Part shown: piece after piece, positions 1 through 9,529 of the stretch | How the letters are laid out: every line of letters starts with the position of its first letter | Position numbering within the stretch: the stretch's first letter is position 1 | Source of the DNA: Streptomyces sp. NBC_00078 | GTDB taxonomy: Bacteria; Actinomycetota; Actinomycetes; Streptomycetales; Streptomycetaceae | Length of the DNA stretch: 64,000 nucleotides | NCBI RefSeq assembly: GCF_026343335.1 | Contig: NZ_JAPELX010000001.1 | Coordinates: 3,162,001-3,226,000, forward strand | Direction: 5' to 3' | Notes under the pieces: model-generated | What the model saw: only the letters and a program-made list of their open reading frames with translations | The model's database searches: none | Told to the model about the DNA's origin: nothing | Translations under genes and position numbers: made by a program

Positions 1-982
<982 letters not shown>

Positions 983-1640
983 GAGAAACCGTCCGGCAGC
1001 TTGAATTCTGGCAGTGGGCAGATACACCCCATCTTGCCTGACGTCCACCCTCCGGGGGAAACCCATATGGCCGAGGGCCCCCGACCTGGACGTTCGGTGA
1101 GCGCCAGTAGCCGACCTGTCACTGGTTGTCCCCGTCGGCCGCTGCCGAGCGACCTCGCACGGCCCGGAGACGGCCCGAGCGGGACAACGTGAGAGCTGGG
1201 CCACGGCCATGGATGCGGGCGGGAGAGGCCTCCTCACCCCTCCCGCCACGGGTCACTCGGACCGCCCCCTGAAGAGCGCCTTCCAGCAGATGCACCCCGC
1301 AGAGATCACCTCCGAGGAGAGGATGCCGATGGTCCCGCTGATCGGCACACCCTCCGCGGGCGGTCCCCACCCGCATGTCGCTTTGGTCGAGATTCACCCT
1401 TCTCGGGTCAATCGTGAGGTGTCAAGCAATTCTAGTGATTGCGACAAAGCCTGATGAACCTCCCAAGCGGATCCGCAAGTGAAAGCGGCGCCGCACGTAC
1501 AACGCAGGGAACCTCGGTTGGCTCTAGATTTTTCGGAGTCCGGCGGTCTGTGGATGTCGAGAACGTGCCACCGGCTCCGTCCCAGGGACATCAGCGGCCA
1601 CCACCGGCCGCACGAGGAAGAAGAAGAAGGAGAAACCAGC
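983..1640. other. Intergenic region between divergent ettA and VOC gene
   Basis: No convincing gene. Short open frames here have poor codon bias and no ribosome binding site. One inverted repeat is visible, GGCGGGA at 1218-1224 with TCCCGCC at 1241-1247, without a T-run. The region must hold the promoters of both divergent genes, but I cannot assign -35/-10 boxes with confidence. Confidence 0.5.
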
Positions 1641-2081
1641 ATGGCGATTCAGCGGATGGACAACGTCGGCATCGTCGTCGAGGACATGGATGCCGCCGTC
1701 GCGTTCTTCGTGGAACTCGGTATGGAGCTGGAGGGCAGGGGGGAGGTCGAGGGCCCCTTCGCCGACCAGTGCACCGGACTCGACGGCGTCCGCTGTGACA
1801 TCGCGATGATGCGGACCCCGGACGGTCACAGCCGGCTGGAGCTGGCGAAGTACCGCAGCCCCGAGGTGATCAGCGCCGGGCCGCGCAACCGGCCGCACAA
1901 CATTCTGGGCACGCACCGCGTCATGTTCGCCGTCGACGACATCGAGGACACCGTTGCCCGCCTGCGCCCGCACGGCGCCGAACTCGTCGGCGAGATCGCC
2001 CGGTTCGAGGACGTCTATCTGCTCTGCTACCTCCGCGGCCCGGAGGGCATCATCATCGGACTGGCCCAGCAACTGAGCTGA
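1641..2081 (+). CDS. VOC (glyoxalase/bleomycin-resistance fold) family protein
   Basis: A 146-residue single-gene protein of the vicinal oxygen chelate fold. It has the N-terminal beta-alpha-beta unit (QRMDNVGIVVEDMDAAVAFF) and the second paired unit (HRVMFAVDDIEDTVARLRPHGAELVG), ending with RGPEGIIIGLAQQL, which is the usual place of the last metal-ligand glutamate (PEG). Such proteins are lyases, dioxygenases or drug-binding proteins; the substrate cannot be told from the sequence. The ATG is preceded by an AGAAGGAGA ribosome binding site. A longer upstream in-frame extension exists but has no such site. Confidence 0.85.
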   Translation: MAIQRMDNVGIVVEDMDAAVAFFVELGMELEGRGEVEGPFADQCTGLDGVRCDIAMMRTPDGHSRLELAKYRSPEVISAGPRNRPHNILGTHRVMFAVDDIEDTVARLRPHGAELVGEIARFEDVYLLCYLRGPEGIIIGLAQQLS

Positions 2082-2164
2082 GCAGGAGGAAGCGAACCGC
2101 TCAGCCGAACGGACGCCATGAGACGGACCCCGCAGAGCCCCCGCGGTAGCGGCGGGCGTGACGG

Positions 2165-2563
2165 TCAGTGGCCATCAGCCGCCCCGGGAAGCCGCCGGGC
2201 CAGCAGCAGGGCTGCCACCGCGGTCACCCCCACGGCCCCGGCGGCCACACCCACAGCGCCCACTGCACCCACGGACCGGAAGGCGCGCGAGGAGCGCCAG
2301 GACAGAACCGACCACTGCGACTGCGCGGACAGCACCGACCCCTTGCTCAGCCAGGATCCGGCCGAGAGCAGTGAGAGCGCCGAGCCGATTGATCCGACGG
2401 ACAGGGCGCTCCCGATCGACCCGACGGACAGCGCCGAGCCGAGGGAGCCGATGGACAGTGCCGACCCCACCGAGCCGATCGACAGCACCGAGTCCTGCGA
2501 CCACAGGGACAGCAAGGAGCCCGAGGGGGCGTGAGGCGTGGGCAGTGCGGGGGGCTCGGTCAT
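2165..2563 (-). CDS. Gly-Ser repeat protein with C-terminal membrane segment
   Basis: A 132-residue protein of unknown function. After a short leader (MTEPPALPTPHAPSGSLLSL) it consists of about eight imperfect repeats of the type GSVGSALSIGS, then a Trp-rich stretch, then a C-terminal hydrophobic segment (VGVAAGAVGVTAVAALLLA) followed by RR, so it is probably tail-anchored with a long flexible or beta-helical repeat region. It is the third gene of a minus-strand cluster with the thioester surface protein and a 60-residue ORF, and lies 54 bp behind the latter. The start ATG has AGGA at proper spacing. The regular repeats and the conserved-looking reading frame argue that this strand, not the opposite long frames, is coding. 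Confidence 0.7.
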   Translation of the reverse strand: MTEPPALPTPHAPSGSLLSLWSQDSVLSIGSVGSALSIGSLGSALSVGSIGSALSVGSIGSALSLLSAGSWLSKGSVLSAQSQWSVLSWRSSRAFRSVGAVGAVGVAAGAVGVTAVAALLLARRLPGAADGH

Positions 2564-2617
2564 GAGGCCATCCTGCCCAGCGGACGGGCGGCTCGCACGA
2601 CAGTGCCCCGAGACGCC

Positions 2618-2800
2618 TCAGCGCAGGGCCGCGGCGAACTCGGCGCGGTGCGCGACGGTGTGGTCGCGTTCGCGCCTGGACCAGGCGATACGGGCGAGGA
2701 TCTCGTCCTCGCCCGCACCGTGCGGCCCGGGTCGGCCGAGGTATCCGTGCCACCAGCGGGCGTTGCGGGCCTGACGGCCCATCAGGCGACGCAGGCTCAC
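2618..2800 (-). CDS. Small basic protein translationally coupled to the thioester surface protein gene
   Basis: A 60-residue protein (MSLRRLMGRQARNARWWHGYL...) whose GTG start overlaps the stop codon of the preceding thioester-protein gene (GTGA), the usual arrangement for translational coupling. No membrane segment; rich in Arg, Trp and His. It has no recognisable domain. The tight overlap is the main support for it being real. Confidence 0.55.
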   Translation of the reverse strand: MSLRRLMGRQARNARWWHGYLGRPGPHGAGEDEILARIAWSRRERDHTVAHRAEFAAALR

Positions 2801-4236
2801 TCCTGCGTCGGCGCCTCCTTCTTTCCTACGAGCACCAGTGCCGCGCCTCCGATCACGACGAGCGCGATGGCGACGCCCACGATCAGCGGGGTCGCGCTGG
2901 AGCCGCCGGTCGCGGCGAGGTTGGTGTCGTCCGCCGTGCCGCCCACCGATGCGGGGCTGGGTTCACTGAGGATCTGGGTCGCGTCGCCACTCGCGCTGCC
3001 CTGTGTCCTGCAGTCGAGAATGCCGGTGAACCGCTTCGCGAGTCCGCCCGGCGCCTTGATCGTGAAGTCGTAGACCTGGTCTTCCTGCAGCGGGATCGTC
3101 ACCGTGCGGGACTGGCCCGCGGGGATGCCGTACTCGCTCCCCATCAGCTCGAAGGTGAACGCCTCGTCGCCCTGGTTGGCGGCGGTGATGTCAACGCCGC
3201 CCTTCGCGCAGTTCTTCGCCGCGGACAGCGCTGGTATCGGCCCCTTCTCGGCCCAGGTCGCGCCGGCCTGCGCCGAGACCGTCGACTCGCTGGACCCGGC
3301 CAGGATCTGCGTCTGGCTGCGGGTCTCGGAGGCGAAGGCTCGGCCCACCGGCACGGTGGTCGAGGCCTGCACGGTGATCTCGGCCGAACCTCCCCCGCTG
3401 CCCGACGCGTCGGCGGTGCCCCCGGCGGCATCCTCGGGAACGTCGAAGAAGATCTGACTGCCGTTCACCGCGGATGTGAGCGGCTTGCCGTCCTTTCCGA
3501 CGATCCGCACCCCGCTGGTCGCCGCGTCCGCCGGCGGCGTGACAGCCACGCCCGTCGCGTTGGTGTGCACGGTCACCGGGCCGAGCAGTTCGCCGGGCCG
3601 GCCGGAGACCGCGGGCGGGTCGAGCGTCAGCGACGCCTGGGGCTCCGCCAGGTCCGCGGCGCTCTTGTGGAGATAGTCGGCGAGCTTCTCGGCCTGCGGG
3701 TCGACCGCGTCCACGTCGGCCGCGTCCGAGTAGCGCCAGATGGCCACCTGGGTGCCGGCCGCCGCGTCCTGTTCGGTCAGGCCGCCCTGGACGCCGGCCT
3801 TCGCTGCGAGCGCCGCGAGGTCGTTGACCTGCGGATAGGAGTTCTGCAGGATCCAACGGATCTTGCCGGCGTCCTTGTTCGTACCCAGCGAGGTCCCGCT
3901 CCAGGCGGTCTCCTGGTACTTGGCGTCCCGCTGCGTGGGGTGCTGGATGTCGACGCAGTACGTCTGCAGGGTGCCGCCCCCGTCGACGGACATCTCGAAC
4001 AGGCCAGCCGAGACCTGTTGGTCGCCGGTGTCTTCGTGGATCACGGCCGCGCCGTAGGTCTTGAGGCCGCCTATGGTGGCGGTTGCCCCGCCCTGGCTCT
4101 GTGCCGTCTCCTCTGCGGTGGCCGCACCGGCTCCGGCGAGCACGCCCGCCGCCACGAGACCGGACACCAACGTCGCAGCGGCGAGGCGGGCGGCGCCTCG
4201 CTTGCTCACGGACAGCGCGGAGAAAGAAGAAAACAC
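2797..4236 (-). CDS. Thioester-domain (TQxA) surface protein with LAATG sortase signal
   Basis: A cell-wall protein of about 479 residues. It has a signal peptide ending near ATAEETA. The thioester domain follows, with the Cys in TYCVDI (about residue 94) and the Gln in GTQVAIW (about residue 163); in the TQxA/TED family these two side chains form an internal thioester that can bond covalently to a target surface. Two or three Ig-like beta domains follow, then a sorting signal LAATG (LAxTG, the class E sortase type), a hydrophobic span (PLIVGVAIALVVIGGAALVLV) and a positive tail. The GTG start at 4236 is chosen because AGGGGA lies just upstream and the signal peptide begins directly after it; an in-frame ATG 102 bases upstream would give an unlikely N-terminus. 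Confidence 0.88.
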   Translation of the reverse strand: MFSSFSALSVSKRGAARLAAATLVSGLVAAGVLAGAGAATAEETAQSQGGATATIGGLKTYGAAVIHEDTGDQQVSAGLFEMSVDGGGTLQTYCVDIQHPTQRDAKYQETAWSGTSLGTNKDAGKIRWILQNSYPQVNDLAALAAKAGVQGGLTEQDAAAGTQVAIWRYSDAADVDAVDPQAEKLADYLHKSAADLAEPQASLTLDPPAVSGRPGELLGPVTVHTNATGVAVTPPADAATSGVRIVGKDGKPLTSAVNGSQIFFDVPEDAAGGTADASGSGGGSAEITVQASTTVPVGRAFASETRSQTQILAGSSESTVSAQAGATWAEKGPIPALSAAKNCAKGGVDITAANQGDEAFTFELMGSEYGIPAGQSRTVTIPLQEDQVYDFTIKAPGGLAKRFTGILDCRTQGSASGDATQILSEPSPASVGGTADDTNLAATGGSSATPLIVGVAIALVVIGGAALVLVGKKEAPTQE

Positions 4237-4529
4237 CAAATCCCCTTCGAGCAGGACCCATTGATGTGGGGGTGTGGTCCCACCAGCAGAATCAGAAGCC
4301 CCGAGAGCTATGCCCGGCATCCTAAGGAGGCGGCGCACCCACGCTTGCCGGTCATGCTCTCGGACAAGCGATCCGACTCGGAATTGTTATCGCCGAGACG
4401 GCCTGTGAGCAGGGCTTATCGACAAATCCACCGGTTCGCGCGGAACGCATTCACCGATAAGCCGCAGTACGGTCAGCTCAGGACACCCTCTGACATCTGG
4501 TATCTGGTATCGCCATCTGACACCTGACA

Positions 4530-5018
4530 TCACGTCATTGCAGCGGCTACCGCCTCACGTTGGGCCGGTGCCGCCCCGGAGTCCCCTGGCTGCGTCTCCC
4601 AGTTGGGCTCTGGATGATGCTGTGCCGTGGCTGTCGTCCCCGTCCCCATTCCCGTCTCCGGCCTGCCAGTTCGCCGGAAGGCCGACGTCCCCCGCGACAG
4701 GTCGTGGCCGATCGACACCGCGTCGAGATCCGCCGAGGTCCGGCTCTGCCCCTCGCGCGTCTCCGAACGGACCTTGAGCCTGCCCTGGACGATGACGGGG
4801 TCGCCCACGTTGAGTGACGACGTCACGTTCAGGGCCAGATGGCGGTTCGCCCACACCGTGAAGAAGTTGGTATGGCCGTCGGTCCACTCGTTCTTCTCCC
4901 GGTCCAGATAGCGCGTGGTCACCGCCAGCCGGAACCGCGCCGAAGGCCCCGACGCCAGCTCCCGGAACACAGGCTGCGTCGCCACGTTCCCCACGGCACA
5001 GATGGTCGTCTCGTTCAT
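4530..5018 (-). CDS. ssbB: Single-stranded DNA-binding protein, SsbB type
   Basis: A 162-residue OB-fold SSB. The N-terminus (NETTICAVGNVATQPVFREL) and the core (ARFRLAVTTRYLD, TNFFTVWANRHLALNVTSSLNVGDPVIVQGRLKVR) match SSB, but the C-terminal tail lacks the acidic DDDIPF-like tip that recruits partner proteins. That is the mark of the second actinomycete paralogue SsbB, known from Streptomyces to serve chromosome segregation during sporulation rather than replication. The ATG at 5018 has GGGAGGGG seven bases upstream. It lies downstream of the dynamin-like pair, on the same strand. Confidence 0.88.
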   Translation of the reverse strand: MNETTICAVGNVATQPVFRELASGPSARFRLAVTTRYLDREKNEWTDGHTNFFTVWANRHLALNVTSSLNVGDPVIVQGRLKVRSETREGQSRTSADLDAVSIGHDLSRGTSAFRRTGRPETGMGTGTTATAQHHPEPNWETQPGDSGAAPAQREAVAAAMT

Positions 5019-5365
5019 CACGAACCCCTCCCTCGCCCGGCCGCCGAGGCCGGACGGACATGCCGACGGGCCCGTCCCGTGCAGCTGCGTCTGCCGCTGC
5101 GACCGCGTCCCTCGCGACCGCCGCACAACCAGACTGCCTCCGCCGGGCCGAGCCCGCTGAGCCCTGTGGACCGCCCTCCACCTGTGGAAAACTCCGTCAC
5201 CCGGACGAGCGGCCTCAGGACGCCCCTGACGAGTGATCACCCACCGAGGGCCTCGCCCTCACACTCCGATAATCACCGCCGCGTCCCAGGAACCAGTCCC
5301 CGCTCCGGGGCCCGCCCGTCCCGCACCGGGCCGCCGGGGTACCCTCCGCCGAGGCCCCCAGGCCC

Positions 5366-5421
5366 CGAGTCACCGAGTCACCGAGTCACCGAGTCACCGA
5401 GTCACCGAGTCACCGAGTCAC
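5366..5421. repeat. Seven tandem copies of octamer CGAGTCAC
   Basis: Seven perfect head-to-tail copies of an 8-bp unit cover the stop codon of the dynB-like gene (stop at 5410-5412) and the 44 bases after it. Read on the minus strand the unit GTGACTCG contains TGA, so slippage would leave the end of the protein unchanged. Confidence 0.95.
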
Positions 5422-7524
5422 GGTCCCCGCCCCAGCTCCCGTAACCCGCCCGTACTGCTCCCGGACCTCCCGGTACCGCAGCAGCTCCGCCGCCACCGGA
5501 TCCAGTACCCGGGCCCTTCCGCACCCGGCGGCCGCCTCCCGCAGTCGCCGCTCCGCATCGGTGCCGTAGCGCCGGGCCGGCCCGCGTGCGGCCATCCGGC
5601 AGCTCCACTCGACGAGCGGGCCGCCGACGATTCCGGTCAGCATCAACAGCACCGGCACCCCCAGGTTCGGCACCATGAACCCGATGATCTGCCCCAACAG
5701 CCAGAGCCCGCCTACGATTTGAAGAAGCGTCATGGCGGCCTGGGCCAGCACGGCCACGGGCCACCAGCCCGGTCGCGGCGGCTTGCCCGGCGGCAGACCT
5801 GCCCGTGCTGCCAGGTCGTCGAGCGCCTCGGGCAGCCCCTGGGAGCCGCGTGCGGCCGCCTCGCGCACCGCCTGCGCCCACGGCGCGGGCAGCCCGGTGG
5901 AGGCCCGGTCGGCCAGCGTCCGTACGGCCTGCTCGACGCGTTGGCGCGCCGTGGCCTCCTCGTCCGTCTGGGAGCGCAACGGCAGCCGCCCCGTGGCCGG
6001 TTCGTACCGGTCCTGGTACCACCGCCACAACCGCAGCCAGGGGGTCCCGCACGCCCGGTTGGCGTTGCGCACCCACGCGCGTTCGGCGGCCTCGCCCGCG
6101 GCGGAGGCCCCCACCGCGTCCGCGAGCCGGGCGGCGAACTCATCGCGCGCCTCCTCGCTCAGACCGGTGCGCCGCCGCGTGGTGTAAACGGGCCTGAGCC
6201 CCGCCGCCGCACTGTCCAGATCCGCCGAGATCCGGCGCGCTGGAGCCCCGCGCTCCGCCACGAACTGGCCGAGCGCCTCGCGCAGTTCACCGATGCCGTC
6301 TCCGGTGAGCGCGGACAGTGCGAGCACGGTGGCACCGGGTTCGCCGTACTCGCCCAGCGCGATCCCGTCCTCGTCGAGCAGCCGCCGAAGGTCGTCGAGG
6401 ACCTGGTCGGTGGCCTCGCCGGGCAGCCGGTCGGTCTGGTTCAGGACGACGAACATGACCTCCGCGTGCCCCGCCATGGGCCGCAGATAGCGCTCGTGGA
6501 GCATGGCATCCGCGTACTTCTCGGGATCGACGACCCAGATGACGGCGTCGACGAGGGCCAGGACGCGGTCCACCTGCTCGCGGTGCTGTACGGCCGCCGA
6601 GTCGTGGTCGGGCAGGTCGACCAGGACGAGCCCGCGCAACTGCGCCTCGGCGTCCGCGTTCTGCAACGGGCGCCGGCGCAGCCGGGGCGGAATGCCGAGT
6701 CGCTCGATGAGGCTGGCCGCGCCGTCGCTCCAACTGCACGCGATGGGCGTCGCCGTGGTGGGCCGCCGCACGCCGGTCTCCGAAATGGGCACCCCGGCCA
6801 GCGCGTTGAACAGCTGCGACTTTCCGCTGCCCGTCGCGCCCGCGATGGCGACGACGGTGTGCTGTCCGGAGAGCCTGCGCCGCGCCGCGGCCTCGTCGAG
6901 CACCCGGCCGGCCTCGGCGAGAGTCCGGCTGTCGAGCCGAGCGCGCGAGAGTCCGACGAGTTCCCGCAGCGCCTCCAGCCGCGACCGCAGGGGGGCGTCG
7001 TAGGCGAGCGGGCCCACGCTCTGGGCACTGTGCGCGCGGGTCTCCACCACTACGACCTGCTCGGCGCCTGTGCCCTCTTCGGTCACACGTCGCGCGATCA
7101 GCCCGTCGTCCCAGGCACCCGCGGGGTCCGTACGAGTGCCCGAGCGGTTGTCCGTACGACCGTCCGAGCCGCTGTCCGTACGACTGGTGGCGTCACCGCC
7201 CGCCACGCGCGCGTGGTCGTCGTTCACGTGTGTGCCGGCCGTGCCCGAGCCGCCACCCACAGCCTCCCCCTCCGCGGGCAGCCCCTGCCCACCTTTCCCG
7301 CCCGTACGGCCCTTCCCGCCCTTTCCGGAAGTGCCCCCTTCGGGGAGGCGCTCTTCGGGACGCCCACCCCCGGCGCCCTGTTCACTCGCATGATCGGCGC
7401 GTTCCGCATGATCGGCGTGTTCCCGGCGATCCGTATCGTCCCTGCGATCCGTATCGTCATTGCGACCCGTATCGTCCTTGCGATCCGTATGGTCCGTGTG
7501 GTCCTGGTCAGTGACGGCAGTCAC
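5410..7524 (-). CDS. dynB: Dynamin-like membrane GTPase, DynB type
   Basis: 704 residues. A long, acidic and charged, low-complexity N-terminal region (D/R/H/T-rich repeats, then Gly-rich) precedes a G domain with P-loop GATGSGKS, a switch/G3 element VDLPDHDS and a G4-like NQTD. Near residues 585-640 two hydrophobic spans are visible (VAVLAQAAMTLLQIVGGLWLL; PVLLMLTGIVGG). The gene starts 3 bases after the preceding GTPase gene ends, so the two are co-transcribed. In Streptomyces, DynA and DynB are paired dynamin-like proteins that stabilise sporulation septa, DynB being the membrane partner; the arrangement and the two membrane spans fit that. The symbol is by recognition of the pair, not by an alignment. 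Confidence 0.8.
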   Translation of the reverse strand: MTAVTDQDHTDHTDRKDDTGRNDDTDRRDDTDRREHADHAERADHASEQGAGGGRPEERLPEGGTSGKGGKGRTGGKGGQGLPAEGEAVGGGSGTAGTHVNDDHARVAGGDATSRTDSGSDGRTDNRSGTRTDPAGAWDDGLIARRVTEEGTGAEQVVVVETRAHSAQSVGPLAYDAPLRSRLEALRELVGLSRARLDSRTLAEAGRVLDEAAARRRLSGQHTVVAIAGATGSGKSQLFNALAGVPISETGVRRPTTATPIACSWSDGAASLIERLGIPPRLRRRPLQNADAEAQLRGLVLVDLPDHDSAAVQHREQVDRVLALVDAVIWVVDPEKYADAMLHERYLRPMAGHAEVMFVVLNQTDRLPGEATDQVLDDLRRLLDEDGIALGEYGEPGATVLALSALTGDGIGELREALGQFVAERGAPARRISADLDSAAAGLRPVYTTRRRTGLSEEARDEFAARLADAVGASAAGEAAERAWVRNANRACGTPWLRLWRWYQDRYEPATGRLPLRSQTDEEATARQRVEQAVRTLADRASTGLPAPWAQAVREAAARGSQGLPEALDDLAARAGLPPGKPPRPGWWPVAVLAQAAMTLLQIVGGLWLLGQIIGFMVPNLGVPVLLMLTGIVGGPLVEWSCRMAARGPARRYGTDAERRLREAAAGCGRARVLDPVAAELLRYREVREQYGRVTGAGAGTVTR
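7427..7498. repeat. Four tandem 18-bp repeats in the 5' end of dynB-like gene
   Basis: Four near-identical 18-bp units (CGATCCGTATCGTCCCTG type) lie within the N-terminal coding part of the dynB-like gene and encode six-residue units of the form DDTDRR. As 18 is a multiple of three, copy-number change would lengthen or shorten the charged N-terminal arm without breaking the frame. Confidence 0.9.
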
Positions 7525-7527
7525 CGG

Positions 7528-9135
7528 TCACCTCTCCTTCTGCAGTACGGACAGCGCGGCGATGAGTTCGGCCTGGGGTTCGGGGTGGACGTCGAGGGCG
7601 TCGAGCGGCGCTTGACGGCGCTCTCGTTCGGTGTGCATCACCCGGTCGACGTGCTCGGCGAGCAGCCGCCCGCCCCGGTCCCGCAGCCGCAGCGCCCCGT
7701 GGGCGCCGATCCGTTCGGCGAGTCCCTCACCGGCCGAGCGCGCCCGACGGCCGCCCAGCAGCACGGTGGCGACAAGGACGGCGACGACCTCCGGGTCCGG
7801 CGCGACATTGCGGTCGAGGTCACGGACCTCCTCCTCGGCGAACTCCTCGAGTTCGCGCCGCCACCGCCGCACGGCCATCCCGATGCGGTGCTCGGCGCTC
7901 TCCAGGGACGGGTCGCGGTCCGTCAGCTCCGGGGCGCGCGCCGCGGGTTCGCGCCGCCAGGCCTCCTCGACGCGCTCGTCGGCGGCGGTGACGGCGCACA
8001 GCAGGAGCGCGGCCAGGCTCTCCACGAGCGCCTCCAGAAGCTCACCGGCGGTGCAGTCGAGCGGAAACGCGCGCCAACGCTTCAGTGCGTCCCCGGCGAG
8101 CACGGCACCGGCCTGCAACCGCCCTCGCACGCGCGCGTGCTCGCTGTCGTACGCCGAGTCGACGGCGGAGGTGAGCCGGAGAGCGGCCGCGTACTGGGCT
8201 GCGGCGGCGCTTGCGAGTTCGGGCATGCGGGCCTTGAGGGAGTTGAGCATCCCGTGCGCGGTACGGACCATGGCGTGCTGGCGGGCGGCCGGGTCCTGCG
8301 CCAGGTGCACCAGCCAGGTCCGCAGCGAGGCCACGGCGCTGGCCGGCAGCAGCCCGCTTCCCCAGGCGGACTCGGGCAGTTCGGGCACCGTGAAGCGCGG
8401 TACGTCGCCGAGACCCGCCTTGGTGAGCAGCGCGCCGTACTGCCGGGACACCTCCGAGACGACTTGGTGCGGCACGCGGTCGAGCACCGTCACGAGCGTG
8501 GCGTCGTACTCCTTGGCGGTACGCAGCAGATGCCAGGGGACGGCGTCGGCGTACCGGGCGGCCGTGGTCACCATGACCCAGATGTCGGCCGCGCAGACGA
8601 GTTCGGCGGCCAGGACGCGATTGTCGGCCACCAGGGAGTCGATGTCGGGGGCGTCGAGGAGGGCGAGGCCGCGCGGCATCGTGTCGGCGGTCTCGACGCG
8701 CACCACGCGCGCGGGGTCCTCTCCCGGGAGCAACAGGTCGTCCCCGCCTTCCTGATGGGGAACCCACACGCGGGTCAGATCGGGCAGCACCCTCATCCCG
8801 CTGAACCAGTGATGGTCCTCCGGATGGCACACCAGTACAGGCGTCCGCGTGGTCGGCCGCAGCACGCCCGCCTCGCTGACCCGCCGCCCGACAAGGGAGT
8901 TGACGAGAGTCGACTTGCCGGCTCCCGTCGAACCGCCCACGACGGCCAGCAGGGGCGCTTCGGGCTCCTTCAACCGGGGCACCAAATAGTCGTCGAGCTG
9001 TGCGAGCAGTTCGTCGCGGTTGGCACGCGCGCGTGGAGCCCCCGCCAGGGGCAGCGGGAAGCGTGCGGCGGCGACACGGTCGCGCAGGGCGGATAGTGCG
9101 TCGAGCAGCTGAGGCCGTACGTCCAAGGTCACCAC
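7528..9135 (-). CDS. dynA: Dynamin-like GTPase, DynA type
   Basis: About 535 residues with a G domain (P-loop [16 protein letters not shown]3-like DAPDIDS; a TVLDRVP segment in place of a canonical NKxD) and a long helical C-terminal part without clear membrane spans. It precedes the membrane-anchored partner gene by 3 bases. By analogy to Streptomyces DynA it would be brought to sporulation septa by DynB. The start is uncertain: GTG codons at 9135 and 9132 give the N-terminus [16 protein letters not shown], and an in-frame ATG at 9174 or 9258 is possible. I prefer 9135 because a TAAAAT box lies about 17 bases upstream, leaving almost no leader. Confidence 0.78.
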   Translation of the reverse strand: MVTLDVRPQLLDALSALRDRVAAARFPLPLAGAPRARANRDELLAQLDDYLVPRLKEPEAPLLAVVGGSTGAGKSTLVNSLVGRRVSEAGVLRPTTRTPVLVCHPEDHHWFSGMRVLPDLTRVWVPHQEGGDDLLLPGEDPARVVRVETADTMPRGLALLDAPDIDSLVADNRVLAAELVCAADIWVMVTTAARYADAVPWHLLRTAKEYDATLVTVLDRVPHQVVSEVSRQYGALLTKAGLGDVPRFTVPELPESAWGSGLLPASAVASLRTWLVHLAQDPAARQHAMVRTAHGMLNSLKARMPELASAAAAQYAAALRLTSAVDSAYDSEHARVRGRLQAGAVLAGDALKRWRAFPLDCTAGELLEALVESLAALLLCAVTAADERVEEAWRREPAARAPELTDRDPSLESAEHRIGMAVRRWRRELEEFAEEEVRDLDRNVAPDPEVVAVLVATVLLGGRRARSAGEGLAERIGAHGALRLRDRGGRLLAEHVDRVMHTERERRQAPLDALDVHPEPQAELIAALSVLQKER

Positions 9136-9151
9136 ATGCGAAGAATGCCCA

Positions 9152-9157
9152 ATTTTA
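9152..9157 (-). promoter_or_regulatory. Possible -10 box (TAAAAT) for the dynamin operon
   Basis: An AT-rich TAAAAT hexamer on the minus strand in otherwise GC-rich DNA, just upstream of the preferred GTG start. No good -35 hexamer is seen at the usual distance, so the call is tentative. If used, the transcript would be nearly leaderless and the ATG at 9174 could not be the start. Confidence 0.35.
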
Positions 9158-9456
9158 GGGGAATTCTGAAGCATATGAGCATGTCTGCGCGCCGATAGGA
9201 CACAAGGGACGGAAGGGATGACTGGGACGCAGGCACCGTCCAGGCATAACGAGTGCACAACACCCGGTGCGTGAGAGCCGAAAAGCGATGCACGATTCGT
9301 ACCTGCCTGCGATTATCAGGACCGCTTCACCGAACCTCCACATCGAGCCACGGAGGCGAAGCAACAGAGGCATGGACGCAGGAGCCCTATCCTTGTCCCC
9401 GGCAACGTCACGGTTCGGCCCACACCTGGGCACCCACGACAGAGGCCACACACCCG

Positions 9457-9529
9457 GCCCCCGTAGCTCAGTGGATAGAGCAGGCGCCTTCTAAGCGCTT
9501 GGCCGCAGGTTCGAGTCCTGCCGGGGGCG
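9457..9529 (+). tRNA. tRNA-Arg (anticodon TCT)
   Basis: Acceptor stem GCCCCCG/CGGGGGC, D arm with GCTCAGTGGATAGAGC, anticodon stem GGCGC/GCGCT around loop CTTCTAA (anticodon TCT), T arm GCAGG-TTCGAGT-CCTGC. No CCA is encoded, as usual in actinomycetes. The last bases of the gene (TCCTGCCGGGGGCGC) are the attL core of the integrated element. No T-rich terminator follows here; the probable original terminator is now at 50404-50427. Confidence 0.96.

Noticed and set aside
5233..9096. 1,287-codon plus-strand open frame
   Set aside because: Antisense to the two dynamin-like GTPase genes, which have clear GTPase motifs; open only because of high GC content.
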